From Rhodoferax sp. (GTDB lineage: Bacteria; Pseudomonadota; Gammaproteobacteria; Burkholderiales; Burkholderiaceae_C): 64,000 nucleotides of DNA. Both the position numbers and the translations under genes were made by a program. The stretch spans positions 55,423-119,422 of the forward strand of contig NZ_JAQTWM010000001.1 of NCBI RefSeq assembly GCF_028689305.1, given 5' to 3'. Below, one piece after another: positions 7,361-18,367 of this stretch (within the stretch, counting starts at the first letter, position 1; the number at the start of each line of letters is the position of its first letter). The notes under the pieces were generated by a model that saw only the letters and a list, made by a program, of their open reading frames with translations, was not told the origin of the DNA and ran no database searches.

Positions 7361-8155
7361 TTACAAATTTGAAAAATCCGGCTTGCGCTTTTCCAGAAAT
7401 GCGCCAAACGCCTCCTTGGCTGCCGGTTCCCCCAACATGCGGCCAAACACAGCAGCCTCCTCGGCCATGCACTGCGCCACCTGAGCGGCCTGACCCTGCT
7501 TCATCAGGCGTTTGACTTCGCGCAACGCTGCCGTCGGTTTGGCTGCCAGCTTGCTCGCCTGGCGCTGCGCCAGCGCATTGACCTCGGTCGGCGGCACGAT
7601 GCGGCTGATCAGACCCATCTCCAGCGCGGCTTCAGCCATGAACGGCTCCCCCAGCATCAGCGCCTCGGCGGCGCGGACATAACCCATGCGTTGCGGTGCC
7701 AGCAGGCTGCTGGCGGCTTCCGGGCACACGCCCAGATTGACAAACGGCATGGAGAACGCGGCGTTGTCACCGGCATACACCAGATCGCAGTGAAACAACA
7801 TGGTGGTGCCAATGCCCACTGCCGGGCCACACACGGCGGCGACCACCGGCTTGGGGAAGGTGCTGAGCGTGCGCAGAAAACGGAACACCGGCACGTCAGG
7901 CGAGACCGGCGGTGCTTTCAGGAAGTCGGCGATGTCATTGCCGGCACTGAAGACAGTCTCATGCCCCTGGAAGACCACCACCCGCACACGCTCGTCGGCC
8001 TGCGCCAGTTCCAGAGCGTCAGCCAGGGCGGTGTACATGGCCGTGGTGAGTGAATTTTTCTTGTCCACGCGGTTCAGCGTGAGGGTGGTGACACCGGCTT
8101 CGGTGTGACTCAGGATATCGGCGCTGTGGCCGCCTTGGGTTGATGTGTGGCTCAT
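7361..8155 (-). CDS. Enoyl-CoA hydratase/isomerase family protein
   Basis: A 264-residue crotonase-fold protein. ATG 8155 is chosen because AAGGA lies just upstream; the longer frame to 8242 has no support. Motifs: HETVFSAGNDIADFL and CGPAVGIGTTMLFHCDLVYA, the two segments that form the acyl-CoA oxyanion hole, and FVNLGVCPEAASSLL. The last segment resembles the PEAGS-type seen in delta3-delta2 enoyl-CoA isomerases. It probably hydrates or isomerises enoyl-CoA in beta-oxidation. It lies 87 bases after the alpha/beta hydrolase gene in the same orientation. Confidence 0.88.
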   Translation of the reverse strand: MSHTSTQGGHSADILSHTEAGVTTLTLNRVDKKNSLTTAMYTALADALELAQADERVRVVVFQGHETVFSAGNDIADFLKAPPVSPDVPVFRFLRTLSTFPKPVVAAVCGPAVGIGTTMLFHCDLVYAGDNAAFSMPFVNLGVCPEAASSLLAPQRMGYVRAAEALMLGEPFMAEAALEMGLISRIVPPTEVNALAQRQASKLAAKPTAALREVKRLMKQGQAAQVAQCMAEEAAVFGRMLGEPAAKEAFGAFLEKRKPDFSNL

Positions 8156-8242
8156 GGTTGTCGGTCCTTCATGTTCGGGATTGTCACAGCTTAGCGGCCC
8201 TTTTTGCCAGCAGGTGACGGTTGCCATGGAGGATCTCCACAC

Positions 8243-9127
8243 TCACACCGCTCGCGGCACGGCCAATCCGGCTAGCCAGTCGGCCATGCGTGGCCAGAGT
8301 TTGCTTTCCTGCTCGCTGCGAAACGGACCAAAATGGCCGATGCGGTGCACGGCCAGATCGGACGGGACAATGCGATGCACCTCGCGCTGGGCGTTTTCAT
8401 ACAAATTGATCAGACTGTGCGTACCGCGCAGGGTCATCAGCTCGTCATCAGCGATCGACAGGGCTGTGACCGGAAAACGGACGCTGGCATAACGTTGCCG
8501 CACCGCCTCACCCTCCGCGCCCACACTGTAGTTCGGGTGCAGGCACCAGGAACGCCATTGCATCATGACACCGGCAGGCAGGTCTCCCACCTTGCGCAGC
8601 CGGCGGCCCGGAAAATAGCCGAACAACCGGGTCGCCACAGGCACGAGAAAGTACCAAAAATAAGGCACGATGCGCTTGAGCTGCGGCGCGTTCTCGCGCC
8701 AGTAGCCGCTGCCTGCCGCCACGCTGAGCATGCCAGCCACCTTGTGTGTATTCCCCAGCAAGCCCGGCAACTGCGCGCCCAGACTGTGTCCCAGCAGGTA
8801 CAGCGGCTGGGCCGGCAGGCAGGCTTTGGCGTGATCAATCACCGCCTCGTAATCACGCACCCAGTCGTGCAAATCGGCCTGGAAGCCCTTGAGCCCGCCG
8901 CTGGGCCGGGAGTCGCCCATGCCACGGTAGTCAAAAGTGCAGACCTGCCAGCCCCGCGCTGACAGCCATTGGGCAAAAGGCGCGTAATAGTCTTGCCGCA
9001 CGCCCATGGCTCCCCCAATAACCACGCTGCCGTGCGCCACGCCCTGGGCCGGGTAGCTGCGCACCGAAATCGGCGTGCCATCGCTGGACAACTGGGTGTA
9101 GACGAGGGGCGAAAACTCGGTGTCCAT
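8243..9127 (-). CDS. Alpha/beta hydrolase
   Basis: A 294-residue protein starting at ATG 9127 with AGGAG upstream. Residues about 110-120 carry LYLLGHSLGAQLPGL, the GxSxG nucleophile elbow. An oxyanion segment VIGGAMGVRQDYY lies near residue 40, and HRIGHFGPFR near the C-terminus provides a likely catalytic His. The substrate is unknown. The setting among fatty-acid genes suggests an ester or thioester. It starts downstream of a terminator at 9167-9189, so it may form a separate unit with the hydratase gene. Confidence 0.8.
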   Translation of the reverse strand: MDTEFSPLVYTQLSSDGTPISVRSYPAQGVAHGSVVIGGAMGVRQDYYAPFAQWLSARGWQVCTFDYRGMGDSRPSGGLKGFQADLHDWVRDYEAVIDHAKACLPAQPLYLLGHSLGAQLPGLLGNTHKVAGMLSVAAGSGYWRENAPQLKRIVPYFWYFLVPVATRLFGYFPGRRLRKVGDLPAGVMMQWRSWCLHPNYSVGAEGEAVRQRYASVRFPVTALSIADDELMTLRGTHSLINLYENAQREVHRIVPSDLAVHRIGHFGPFRSEQESKLWPRMADWLAGLAVPRAV

Positions 9128-9166
9128 GTTGTGCTCCTGTGGTCAAGATAGGGGTTCAAAGTCAAA

Positions 9167-9189
9167 GAAAAAAGCCACCCAAAGGTGGC
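9167..9189 (-). terminator. Rho-independent terminator after fadA
   Basis: GCCACC (9174-9179) pairs with GGTGGC (9184-9189) around a four-base loop. On the minus strand the hairpin is followed by a run of six T. It lies 15 bases after the thiolase stop codon and would end the tetR-fadE-fadB-fadA transcript. Confidence 0.75.
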
Positions 9190-9204
9190 CTGTGTGATGA
9201 ACGT

Positions 9205-10401
9205 TCAAACGCGCTCAAAGATGCCGGCAGCGCCCTGCCCCATGCCGATGCACATGGTCACCATGCCGTATTTGCCCTGAGTGCGTTGCAGCCCATGGAT
9301 CACGGTCGCAGCACGAATCGCGCCGGTGGCCCCCAGCGGGTGGCCCAGCGCAATGGCACCGCCCATCGGGTTGACTTTGGACTGATCCAGCCCCAGGGTG
9401 TTGATGACGGCCAGCGACTGGGCAGCGAAAGCTTCGTTGAGTTCGATCCAGTCGAGCTGATCCAGCGTCAAGCCACCGTTTTTCAGGGCGGCAGGAATGG
9501 CCTCAATCGGACCAATGCCCATGAACTGCGGCGGCACACCCTTGGCCGCAAAGGACACAAAACGCGCCAGCGGTTTCAGGCCAAATTGCTTGACGGCTTT
9601 TTCGCTGGCCAGAATCAAAGCGCCCGCGCCGTCGGAGGTTTGTGAACTGTTGCCCGCGGTGACCGAGCCACGTGCGGCAAACGGTGACTTGAGCTTGGCC
9701 AGGCCTTCCAGCGAGGTGTCGGGTCGCGCGCCTTCGTCCAGACTGACCACACGCTTTTTCTCGATGACGCCACCCGTGACCAGGTTCGGCGCACGGTCGA
9801 TGACCTCAATCGGCGTGGTCTCGGCAGTGAAGTAACCCGCAGCCTGGGCGGCCAGGGCTCGCTGGTGCGATTGCAGCGCAAAGGCATCCTGCGCCTCACG
9901 GCTGACCTTCCACTGGGTGGCGACTTTTTCAGCCGTCAGGCCCATGCCATAGGCGATGCCGACGTTTTCGTCCTTCTCGAACATCATGGGCGAAAACGAG
10001 GGGGCGTTGCCGCCCATCGGCACCATGCTCATGCTTTCCACACCAGCGGCGATCATCACATCAGCTTCACCCACGCGGATGCGGTCAGCCGCCATCTGGA
10101 TCGCCGACACGCCCGAGGCACAGAAACGGTTGATGGTGACACCGCCGACGCTGGTGGGCAGGCCCGCCAACACAGCAGCGATACGCGCAATGTTCAGGCC
10201 AGCCTGGCCTTCGGGCATGGCGCAACCGCAGACGATGTCTTCGATCGCATTCGGGTCCAGGTTGGGCACCTGGGCCAGCGCGGACTTGAGCACAGCCACC
10301 AGCAAGTCGTCCGGGCGGGTGTTGCGGAAGAAACCGCGTGAGGATTTGCCGATGGGGCTGCGGGTGGCCGCAACGATGTAGGCGTCTTGAACTTGTTTCA
10401 T
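9205..10401 (-). CDS. fadA: Acetyl-CoA C-acyltransferase (3-ketoacyl-CoA thiolase)
   Basis: A 398-residue protein of normal thiolase length. Nucleophile Cys94 in NRFCASGVSAIQ, active-site His354 in GHPLGATGA, and Cys384 in MCIGMGQGAAG are all present. It cleaves 3-ketoacyl-CoA with CoA to give acetyl-CoA and a shortened acyl-CoA, the last step of beta-oxidation. It sits downstream of a FadB-type multienzyme and a FadE-type dehydrogenase on the same strand, with a terminator after it, so it is the end of that operon. Confidence 0.93.
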   Translation of the reverse strand: MKQVQDAYIVAATRSPIGKSSRGFFRNTRPDDLLVAVLKSALAQVPNLDPNAIEDIVCGCAMPEGQAGLNIARIAAVLAGLPTSVGGVTINRFCASGVSAIQMAADRIRVGEADVMIAAGVESMSMVPMGGNAPSFSPMMFEKDENVGIAYGMGLTAEKVATQWKVSREAQDAFALQSHQRALAAQAAGYFTAETTPIEVIDRAPNLVTGGVIEKKRVVSLDEGARPDTSLEGLAKLKSPFAARGSVTAGNSSQTSDGAGALILASEKAVKQFGLKPLARFVSFAAKGVPPQFMGIGPIEAIPAALKNGGLTLDQLDWIELNEAFAAQSLAVINTLGLDQSKVNPMGGAIALGHPLGATGAIRAATVIHGLQRTQGKYGMVTMCIGMGQGAAGIFERV

Positions 10402-10413
10402 GGGGAAACTCCT

Positions 10414-10923
10414 TTATTTTTTCGACGTGGGTATCCACGCCCAGATGAATTCACATTGGATGGGCTCAGCACCCGACTCGTCACTGACCTGCACCTGCAC
10501 GCTGACTTCGCCCTTGTGGCTTTGCTGCATCAGCGCACGTTGCTCATCCGACAACATGGCCACGGCGCGCATGGCACCCTGGGCACGTTTTTTGAAGTCA
10601 ATGTGCATGCTCTTGGCCAGCGGCAGGCAGTCGTCGCGCACATTCATGCCGACCACCATGCCGGTGGCGGTTTCGGCCAGCAAGGCCATGGCCGCTGCGT
10701 GCACACCGTGGATGTGGTTTTGCACCGGGCGGCGGTTGGCAATGGCAATCTCGACCCGTTGCGGGGTCATCAGCACAAACTCCAGCCCGGCCGTGCCGGT
10801 GAAGGGCACGGTGCGGCCCATCACCTTGTTGCGCACCCAGGGGCGCAGTGGCGCGGGGACCCGATCCAACTTGGCGAGGGAACGCGCTAGGCGGTTGGGC
10901 TTCATAACGGCAGCGTGGGTCAT
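10414..10923 (-). CDS. DUF4442-type hotdog protein (putative thioesterase)
   Basis: A 169-residue protein similar in layout to DUF4442/YiiD-C hotdog proteins. It reads GRTVPFTGTAGLEFVLMTPQ, NHIHGVHAAAMALLAETATG (the HGV segment in the position of the PaaI HGG motif) and SMHIDFKKRAQGAMRAV. It probably hydrolyses or binds acyl-CoA thioesters. It lies 12 bases upstream of fadA and downstream of the long hairpin that separates it from fadB. Confidence 0.75.
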   Translation of the reverse strand: MTHAAVMKPNRLARSLAKLDRVPAPLRPWVRNKVMGRTVPFTGTAGLEFVLMTPQRVEIAIANRRPVQNHIHGVHAAAMALLAETATGMVVGMNVRDDCLPLAKSMHIDFKKRAQGAMRAVAMLSDEQRALMQQSHKGEVSVQVQVSDESGAEPIQCEFIWAWIPTSKK

Positions 10924-10946
10924 CGTGGCCTCTTATAGAAGTGAGT

Positions 10947-11086
10947 TCGTGATTGAGGAAGCGTAGCGCGCGGCTCTCAGGCTAGGTGGACGGAGCGCAG
11001 CAACCGGAACGTACATCTGTACGTGAGGATTGCGAGCACCGCCCAACGACGCCTGGGAGTCGCGCAGTAGCTTCATCAATTACGAA
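10947..11086 (-). repeat. Long imperfect inverted repeat (hairpin) between fadB and the DUF4442 gene
   Basis: The arms 10947-11015 and 11018-11086 are imperfectly complementary along their whole length. The centre is exact: ACGTACA (11009-11015), TC, TGTACGT (11018-11024). The outer end pairs TTCGTGATTGAGGAAGC with an imperfect complement at 11068-11086, inside the last codons of fadB. There is no T-run, so it is not a classical terminator. It may be a mobile repeat or an mRNA-processing/stability element within the operon. Confidence 0.7.
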
Positions 11087-13484
11087 CCGGCTTGCCGGTG
11101 GACATCATGCCCATGACGCGTTCTTGCGTCTTGGGGTGTGTCAACAGCGAGCAGAAGGCCTGGCGCTCCAGCGTCATCAGGTATTCCTCGCTCACCAGGC
11201 TGCCGGCATCGACATCACCGCCACACACCACGTTGGCGATCAGGCTGGCAATGTGGAAGTCGTGCGCGCTGATGAAGCCACCGTCGCGCATGTTGACCAG
11301 TGTTCCCTTGATGGTGGCGGCACCACTGCGACCGGCCACCGGGAACAGGCGCTTGTGCGGTGCGCGGTAGCCACTGTCGAACAGGGCGCGGGCTTGCGCC
11401 AGGGCGACGAACAGCAGCTCGTCCTTGTGCGGCACGACCACATCGCTGTCCAGCAGGTAGCCCAGTTTGCGCGACTCCAGCGCGCTGGTGCCCACCTTGG
11501 CCATGGCGGCGGCGGTGAAGCCTTCGGTCAAGAACGGCAGCAGGTCTTTGCCGGTCGAGTTTGCTGCGTTTTCTGCAGCACGCCGCGCAATGTAGGTGAG
11601 GCCCCCTGCCCCGGGAACCAGTCCAACGCCGACTTCCACTAGGCCCACGTAGCTTTCCATGGCGGCCACGCGTTTGGCGGAGTACACCGCCAGTTCGCAA
11701 CCACCACCGAGTGCCAGGCCACGCACGGCAGAGACCACCGGCACGGCGGCATAACGGATTTTCAGCATGGCTTGCTGCATCTCGGCCTCGGCCCCGTCGA
11801 TGGCCTTCACACCGCCGACCATGAAGGCCGGCAGCATGGCTTGCAGGTCGGCCCCGGCAGAGAACATCTCGTCGTTGCTCCAGATCACCAAGCCCTTGTA
11901 GTTGGCCTCGGCCAGGTCCACCGCCTGCACCAGGCCTTCGACCACGCCAGGGCTGATGGCGTGCATCTTGGTCTTGATGCTGGCAATCAGCACATCGGCA
12001 TCCGCACCGGGCAGCGTCCACAGGCGGATGGCTTCGTCTTCATGCAGCGTGGTGCCTGCGGTGGCCGCATCTGCCGCCTGGGATCCGAGCACGTTTTCCG
12101 GGAAATACTGGCGCACATAAACCGGCAGGCTGCGCACGGGCACAAATTGGCCGGTGGTGGGGTTCCATGAGCCTTGTGGGGTGTGTACACCACCGGCTTC
12201 TGCCACCGGGCCCTTGAAGACCCAGTCGGGCAGCGGTGCGCTGCACAGAGCCTTGCCTGCGTCAATGTCTTCCTTGACCATGTTGGCCACGGTGAGCCAG
12301 CCGGCCTCTTGCCACAACTCGAACGGACCCTGCTTCATGCCAAAACCCCAACGCATGCACAAATCCACATCGCGGGCGTTGTCGGCGATCTCGGCCAGAT
12401 GCACGGCAGCGTAGTGGAAGCCATTGCGCAAAATCGCCCACAGGAACTGACCCTGGGCCCCTTCGCTGTTGCGCAGCAGTTGCAGGCGCTCGGCAGCGGG
12501 CTTTTTCAGCATGCGGGCATAGACCTCGTCGGCCTTTTGACCGGCGGGCACATACTCTTTGCTGGCCAGATCAAAACGCATGATGTCGCGGCCAACCTTC
12601 TTGAAGAAACCGGCCTTGGTTTTCTGGCCCAGGTTGCCCATGTCCAGCAAGGTCTTGAGCACCTCGGGGGTGGCAAAGCTGGCGTAAAACGGATCGGTGT
12701 CGAGGGACAAGGTGTCTTGCAGCGTCTTGATGACGTGAGCCATGGTATCCAGGCCCACCACGTCGGCGGTACGGAACGTGCCGGAGCTGGCGCGACCCAG
12801 TTTCTTGCCGGTCAGGTCGTCCACCACATCAAAACTCAGGCCAAAGTTGGCCACCTCTTTCATGGTGGCCAGCATGCCGGCCACACCGACGCGGTTGGCG
12901 ATGAAGTTGGGGGTGTCTTTGGCACGCACCACACCTTTGCCCAGGTTGCTGGTGACAAAGGCTTCCAGGTCGTCGAGGATTTGCGGCTGGGTGGTAGGGG
13001 TGTTGATCAGCTCCACCAGCAGCATGTAGCGTGGCGGGTTGAAGAAGTGGATGCCGCAAAAACGCGGTTTGATTTCTTCCGGTAGCACTTCACTCAGTTT
13101 GGTGATCGACAGGCCGGAAGTGTTGGAGGCAACGATGGCGTGCGGCGCCAGGAAGGGGGCGATCTTTTTGTACAGATCAAGCTTCCAGTCCATGCGCTCG
13201 GCAATCGCCTCGATCACCAGATCACATTCCTTGAGCAGGTCCATGTGCTCTTCGTAGTTGGCTTGGCTGATCAGTGCGGCGTCTTCGGGCACCCCCAGGG
13301 GGGATGGCTTGAGCTTTTTCAGGCCGTCAATGGCACGGGTGACGATGCCGCTTTTGGCACCTTCTTTGGCCGGCAGGTCGAACAACACCACCGGGACTTT
13401 GACATTGGCCAGGTGCGCTGCAATTTGCGCCCCCATCACACCGGCACCAAGCACGGCAACTTTTTTCACATTGAATCGAGACAT
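11076..13484 (-). CDS. fadB: 3-hydroxyacyl-CoA dehydrogenase / enoyl-CoA hydratase multienzyme
   Basis: An 802-residue protein from ATG 13484 with AGGA upstream; the frame to 13646 is not needed. The N-terminal Rossmann domain shows VLGAGVMGAQIAAHLAN with GxGxxG, then GIHFFNPPRYMLLVELI of the hydroxyacyl-CoA dehydrogenase. The C-terminal crotonase domain shows VRGLALGGGCELAVYS and GLVEVGVGLVPGAGG. The order is dehydrogenase first, hydratase last, as in the FadN-like group and opposite to E. coli FadB. It hydrates enoyl-CoA and oxidises the 3-hydroxyacyl-CoA with NAD+. The symbol denotes function rather than strict orthology. Confidence 0.9.
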   Translation of the reverse strand: MSRFNVKKVAVLGAGVMGAQIAAHLANVKVPVVLFDLPAKEGAKSGIVTRAIDGLKKLKPSPLGVPEDAALISQANYEEHMDLLKECDLVIEAIAERMDWKLDLYKKIAPFLAPHAIVASNTSGLSITKLSEVLPEEIKPRFCGIHFFNPPRYMLLVELINTPTTQPQILDDLEAFVTSNLGKGVVRAKDTPNFIANRVGVAGMLATMKEVANFGLSFDVVDDLTGKKLGRASSGTFRTADVVGLDTMAHVIKTLQDTLSLDTDPFYASFATPEVLKTLLDMGNLGQKTKAGFFKKVGRDIMRFDLASKEYVPAGQKADEVYARMLKKPAAERLQLLRNSEGAQGQFLWAILRNGFHYAAVHLAEIADNARDVDLCMRWGFGMKQGPFELWQEAGWLTVANMVKEDIDAGKALCSAPLPDWVFKGPVAEAGGVHTPQGSWNPTTGQFVPVRSLPVYVRQYFPENVLGSQAADAATAGTTLHEDEAIRLWTLPGADADVLIASIKTKMHAISPGVVEGLVQAVDLAEANYKGLVIWSNDEMFSAGADLQAMLPAFMVGGVKAIDGAEAEMQQAMLKIRYAAVPVVSAVRGLALGGGCELAVYSAKRVAAMESYVGLVEVGVGLVPGAGGLTYIARRAAENAANSTGKDLLPFLTEGFTAAAMAKVGTSALESRKLGYLLDSDVVVPHKDELLFVALAQARALFDSGYRAPHKRLFPVAGRSGAATIKGTLVNMRDGGFISAHDFHIASLIANVVCGGDVDAGSLVSEEYLMTLERQAFCSLLTHPKTQERVMGMMSTGKPVRN

Positions 13485-13566
13485 GTCTTTTCCTGAAATT
13501 TCATGGAAGGTTCTGACCCAGCAGCCCGTTGCAACACAACGCAAGCACAGGCTGCCTGGTGCGGTA

Positions 13567-14025
13567 TCACATTGCGCGAACCCAGGTCTGGGTGCGCCCA
13601 AAGAAGGCGATGGAGCCACGCACTTCGAGCTTTTTGCCGCCCTCAATCGGGGTCAGGCGCAAGGTGTACTCCTTGCCGTTTTCCGGGTCAAGAATCTTGC
13701 CGCCTTCCCAGACTTCTTTGCCTTCAACCTGTTTGGCACCTCGGATGATCTCCAGGCCCAGCAAGGGTTTGTCCTTGCGGTCGTCCGAGCACTCTTTGCA
13801 CACGGCTTTTTGGTCAGCATCCTTGCGCAGCAACTTGTCAATGCGACCCTTCAGCACGCCGCCGTTGTCGGCAATGACGATCAGGCTTTTGAGTTCGCCG
13901 GTTTTGTCGTCAATGCTGTGCCAGCTGCCCACGGGGGACATCTGGGCCGATGCCGCACCGCAAGCCGCAATCAAAATAAGAGCAGCTTGCGCACGTTTTA
14001 CAAGGGATAGGGCCTGGTTTGTCAT
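13567..14025 (-). CDS. DUF2147 family exported protein
   Basis: A 152-residue protein with a signal peptide (AALILIAACGAASAQM). The mature part reads PVGSWHSIDDKTGELKSLIVI, GVLKGRIDKLL, ILDPENGKEYTLRL and finishes FGRTQTWVRAM. This is the lipocalin-like DUF2147 pattern found in periplasmic proteins of unknown function. It includes a KAVCKECSDDRKDKPLLGL segment with two Cys. It sits between fadE and fadB in the same orientation, as in other Burkholderiales beta-oxidation operons, perhaps handling a hydrophobic ligand; that role is inference. Confidence 0.82.
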   Translation of the reverse strand: MTNQALSLVKRAQAALILIAACGAASAQMSPVGSWHSIDDKTGELKSLIVIADNGGVLKGRIDKLLRKDADQKAVCKECSDDRKDKPLLGLEIIRGAKQVEGKEVWEGGKILDPENGKEYTLRLTPIEGGKKLEVRGSIAFFGRTQTWVRAM

Positions 14026-14058
14026 GTAAGTCTCCGGTTGTGGGTGTTTCGGTCAAGT

Positions 14059-15855
<1,797 letters not shown>

Positions 15856-15881
15856 GGGGTTTCTCCTAGAAAAAATGGGAA

Positions 15882-16580
15882 TCAGACAGTGAATGGGGGC
15901 ACGCGAACGGCAGCCTTGCCGTAGCGCAACAAAATGTTTTCGAATCCGGTGTTGGCCCGCTCAATGGCTCCCGGATTTTTCAGGAAGCGGGCTTCGTAGT
16001 GCAGCGCCAGAATCAGACCGTGAATTTCAAACGCCATCTGCTGCGCGTCGGCATCGCTGACCAAATGGCCTTCATCGCGGGCCTGTACTACGGCACGGTA
16101 CATGGCATTCAACCAGGTCTGGACAGAACTTGCCAGCGCGTCCCGCACCGGGCCTGGACGGTCGTCAAACTCCACGGCGCCGCTGATGAAAATGCAGCCG
16201 GATTGGATTTCAACCGCCACGACTTTCATCCAGTTGGCAAACAGGGCACGCACCCGTGGCAAGCCACGCGGCGCATTCATGGCCGGGAAAAATACCTCAT
16301 CGGAAAACCGCCGGTAGTACTCACGCACCACCGAAATCTGCAGTTCTTCACGCGAGCCAAAGTGAGCAAACACCCCGGATTTGCTCATGCGAGTGACTTC
16401 CGCCAACGCGCCAATACTCAGGCCCTCCAGGCCAATCTGCTCAGCCAGACCCAAAGCAGCATTGATGATCAACTGCTTGGTCTGCTGGCCTTTTTGCAAG
16501 GCACGTTCACCACGCGAGGCTTCAGAGCCTCGGGCGTCAGCGGATCGGCTCCGCTTGGGTTTAGGATTCAGCTGGGTCAT
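15882..16580 (-). CDS. TetR/AcrR-family transcriptional regulator of the beta-oxidation operon
   Basis: A 232-residue protein from ATG 16580. The DNA-binding helix-turn-helix is seen in EGLSIGALAEVTRMSKSGVFAHFGSREELQISVV; the ligand domain follows and is TetR_C-like. A basic, Ser-rich tail (PKPKRSRSADARGSEASRG) precedes the domain. Its start lies 11 bases from a perfect palindrome (16592-16605), a likely autoregulatory operator, and the acyl-CoA dehydrogenase gene follows after 26 bases. An acyl-CoA effector, as for PsrA/FadR-type TetR proteins, is inference. Confidence 0.88.
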   Translation of the reverse strand: MTQLNPKPKRSRSADARGSEASRGERALQKGQQTKQLIINAALGLAEQIGLEGLSIGALAEVTRMSKSGVFAHFGSREELQISVVREYYRRFSDEVFFPAMNAPRGLPRVRALFANWMKVVAVEIQSGCIFISGAVEFDDRPGPVRDALASSVQTWLNAMYRAVVQARDEGHLVSDADAQQMAFEIHGLILALHYEARFLKNPGAIERANTGFENILLRYGKAAVRVPPFTV

Positions 16581-16591
16581 GTTGAACAAAA

Positions 16592-16605
16592 AGAACGATC
16601 GTTCT
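16592..16605. promoter_or_regulatory. Perfect 14-bp palindrome, candidate TetR operator
   Basis: AGAACGATCGTTCT is exactly self-complementary and lies just upstream of the TetR-family start codon at 16580. Symmetric sites with an ACGATCGT-like core in front of a TetR gene are typical autoregulatory operators. No second copy is visible in front of the acyl-CoA dehydrogenase, so control is probably through this one promoter. Confidence 0.6.
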
Positions 16606-16709
16606 ATTTTGCAACATTTCCCTGGATAGTGCACTGCCCAGAGGGCTTCTAGGGGAAAGTTTCTAGCAAATTCAAGGGTTTACCCTGAAAGAAAAGGTTG
16701 CCGACCTGC

Positions 16710-17351
16710 TCACCCCGCGAGCATCAGCGCCAGACAGGCATCGAGTTGTTCACACGGGGAGCGTTTAAACCCCGATCTGACATAACGTTGCAGGCGTCCC
16801 CGGACAAATGCCGCCATGACAGCGGCACACACCTGAGCCTCCAATGTTGGGGTTACAGCGTTGGCAGTGACGCCCTGTTCGCGCAAACTTTGTTTGAGCG
16901 TCGCTTCAATCTTGTCAAAGAAAAGAGTCATGCGATGTTGCAACCGTTCATGTTCCAACACCAGGGCATCCCCCACCATGACCCGCGCCATGCCCGGATT
17001 TTTTTCGGCGAACTGCAGCAGCATGGCCACCGTCTGTGCCACCCGACGCCGCCCCGATTCCGCTGTCCTGACCTCGATTTGGTTGATCAGTGCAAACACG
17101 GTCTGTTCAATGAAGTCGATCAACGCCTCGTACATCTGTGCCTTGCTGGCAAAGTGGCGGTACAGCGCGGCTTCACTCACCTGCAAGCGGGCCGCCAACG
17201 CCGCCGTGGTGATCCGGTCGCCGTCAGGTTGCTCCAGCATGCCCGCCAAGGCCTGCAAAATTTGCTCACGCCGCTCACCGGGTTTAGGCCGGGAGCGACG
17301 CTCCGGTGTCACAGCAGTCATGAGCGGTTCCGTCATGTAGCGTGTCATCAA
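16710..17351 (-). CDS. slmA: Nucleoid occlusion factor SlmA (TetR family)
   Basis: A 213-residue protein. Residues 20-80 read [18 protein letters not shown] and [20 protein letters not shown] followed by [20 protein letters not shown], the SlmA helix-turn-helix and linker. SlmA binds specific chromosomal sites and blocks FtsZ ring assembly over the nucleoid. The ATG at 17351 overlaps the argB stop codon (ATGA), a coupling to argB common in beta-proteobacteria. Later in-frame ATGs at 17336 and 17321 are alternatives. Confidence 0.85.
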   Translation of the reverse strand: MMTRYMTEPLMTAVTPERRSRPKPGERREQILQALAGMLEQPDGDRITTAALAARLQVSEAALYRHFASKAQMYEALIDFIEQTVFALINQIEVRTAESGRRRVAQTVAMLLQFAEKNPGMARVMVGDALVLEHERLQHRMTLFFDKIEATLKQSLREQGVTANAVTPTLEAQVCAAVMAAFVRGRLQRYVRSGFKRSPCEQLDACLALMLAG

Positions 17352-18238
17352 TGTGAGCGAATCATCGTGCCAAAAGCCTGGTCCGTCAGAATTTCCAGCA
17401 GCAGCACATGCGGTACACGCCCGTCAATGATGTGCACCGAGTTGACGCCGCTTTTGGCGGCATCCAGAGCACCGGCGATCTTGGGCAGCATGCCACCACT
17501 CAAGGTGCCGTCAGCAAACAACCCATCAATTTGACGGGCCGTCAGGTCAGTGAGTAATTCACCGGCCTTGTTCAGCACACCGCTGATGTTGGTCAGCATC
17601 ATGAGCTTTTCGGCCTTCAGCACAGTGGCCAGTCTGGCGGCTACCACATCAGCGTTGATGTTGTAGCTTTCATTGTTCTCACCAAAACCGATGGGGCTGA
17701 TGACGGGAATAAAGGCGTCGTCCTGCAGCGCCTTGACCACACCGGGGTCAATGCTGATGATGTCACCCACCTGGCCAACGTCATGCTCCTTGCTGGCATC
17801 GGCACTGTCCAGCATTTTGAGCTTCTGGGCGCGAATCATGCCGCCATCGCGCCCGGTCAGCCCCACCGCCTTGCCACCCGCGTGATTGATCAAACCGACG
17901 ATATCCTGCTGAACCTCGCCAGCCAGGACCCACTCCACCACCTCCATGGTTTCAGCGTCGGTCACTCGCATGCCCTGGATGAATTCGCCCTTCTTTCCCA
18001 AACGTTTCAAGGCTGTTTCGATTTGTGGCCCACCGCCATGCACCACCACCGGATTGATGCCCACCAGTTTGAGTAACACCACATCTTCGGCAAAAGCCGC
18101 CTGCAGCGCAGGATCTGTCATGGCGTTGCCACCATATTTGATGACCATGGTTTTGCCGTGAAACTTGCGGATATAGGGCAGCGCCTGCGCCAGTATTTCG
18201 GCTTTGTCGCGTGGAGCAATGTGGGTCACGTTGGTCAT
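17348..18238 (-). CDS. argB: Acetylglutamate kinase
   Basis: A 296-residue amino-acid kinase-fold enzyme. Motifs: [15 protein letters not shown] (phosphate-binding KxGG), [18 protein letters not shown] (acetylglutamate site), [15 protein letters not shown] and [20 protein letters not shown] (nucleotide site). It phosphorylates N-acetylglutamate in the second step of arginine synthesis. Whether it is inhibited by arginine cannot be read from motifs alone. The stop codon overlaps the slmA start, giving a two-gene unit. Confidence 0.95.
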   Translation of the reverse strand: MTNVTHIAPRDKAEILAQALPYIRKFHGKTMVIKYGGNAMTDPALQAAFAEDVVLLKLVGINPVVVHGGGPQIETALKRLGKKGEFIQGMRVTDAETMEVVEWVLAGEVQQDIVGLINHAGGKAVGLTGRDGGMIRAQKLKMLDSADASKEHDVGQVGDIISIDPGVVKALQDDAFIPVISPIGFGENNESYNINADVVAARLATVLKAEKLMMLTNISGVLNKAGELLTDLTARQIDGLFADGTLSGGMLPKIAGALDAAKSGVNSVHIIDGRVPHVLLLEILTDQAFGTMIRSH

Positions 18239-18367
18239 GGAAGATTCATCCAGCTAATTGGAAACAGTCTGACACAGCAAATTGTGCCGCATGTCGCGAT
18301 ACCCTTCGCGCAGCCGGTCATCGGCGTCCTCCCGCAGACACCACCGGAGCCACCCGAATACCAGGCA

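Noticed and set aside
9167..9189. Hairpin as a regulatory site for the alpha/beta hydrolase
   Set aside because: The hairpin plus T-run on the minus strand directly after fadA is better explained as a terminator.
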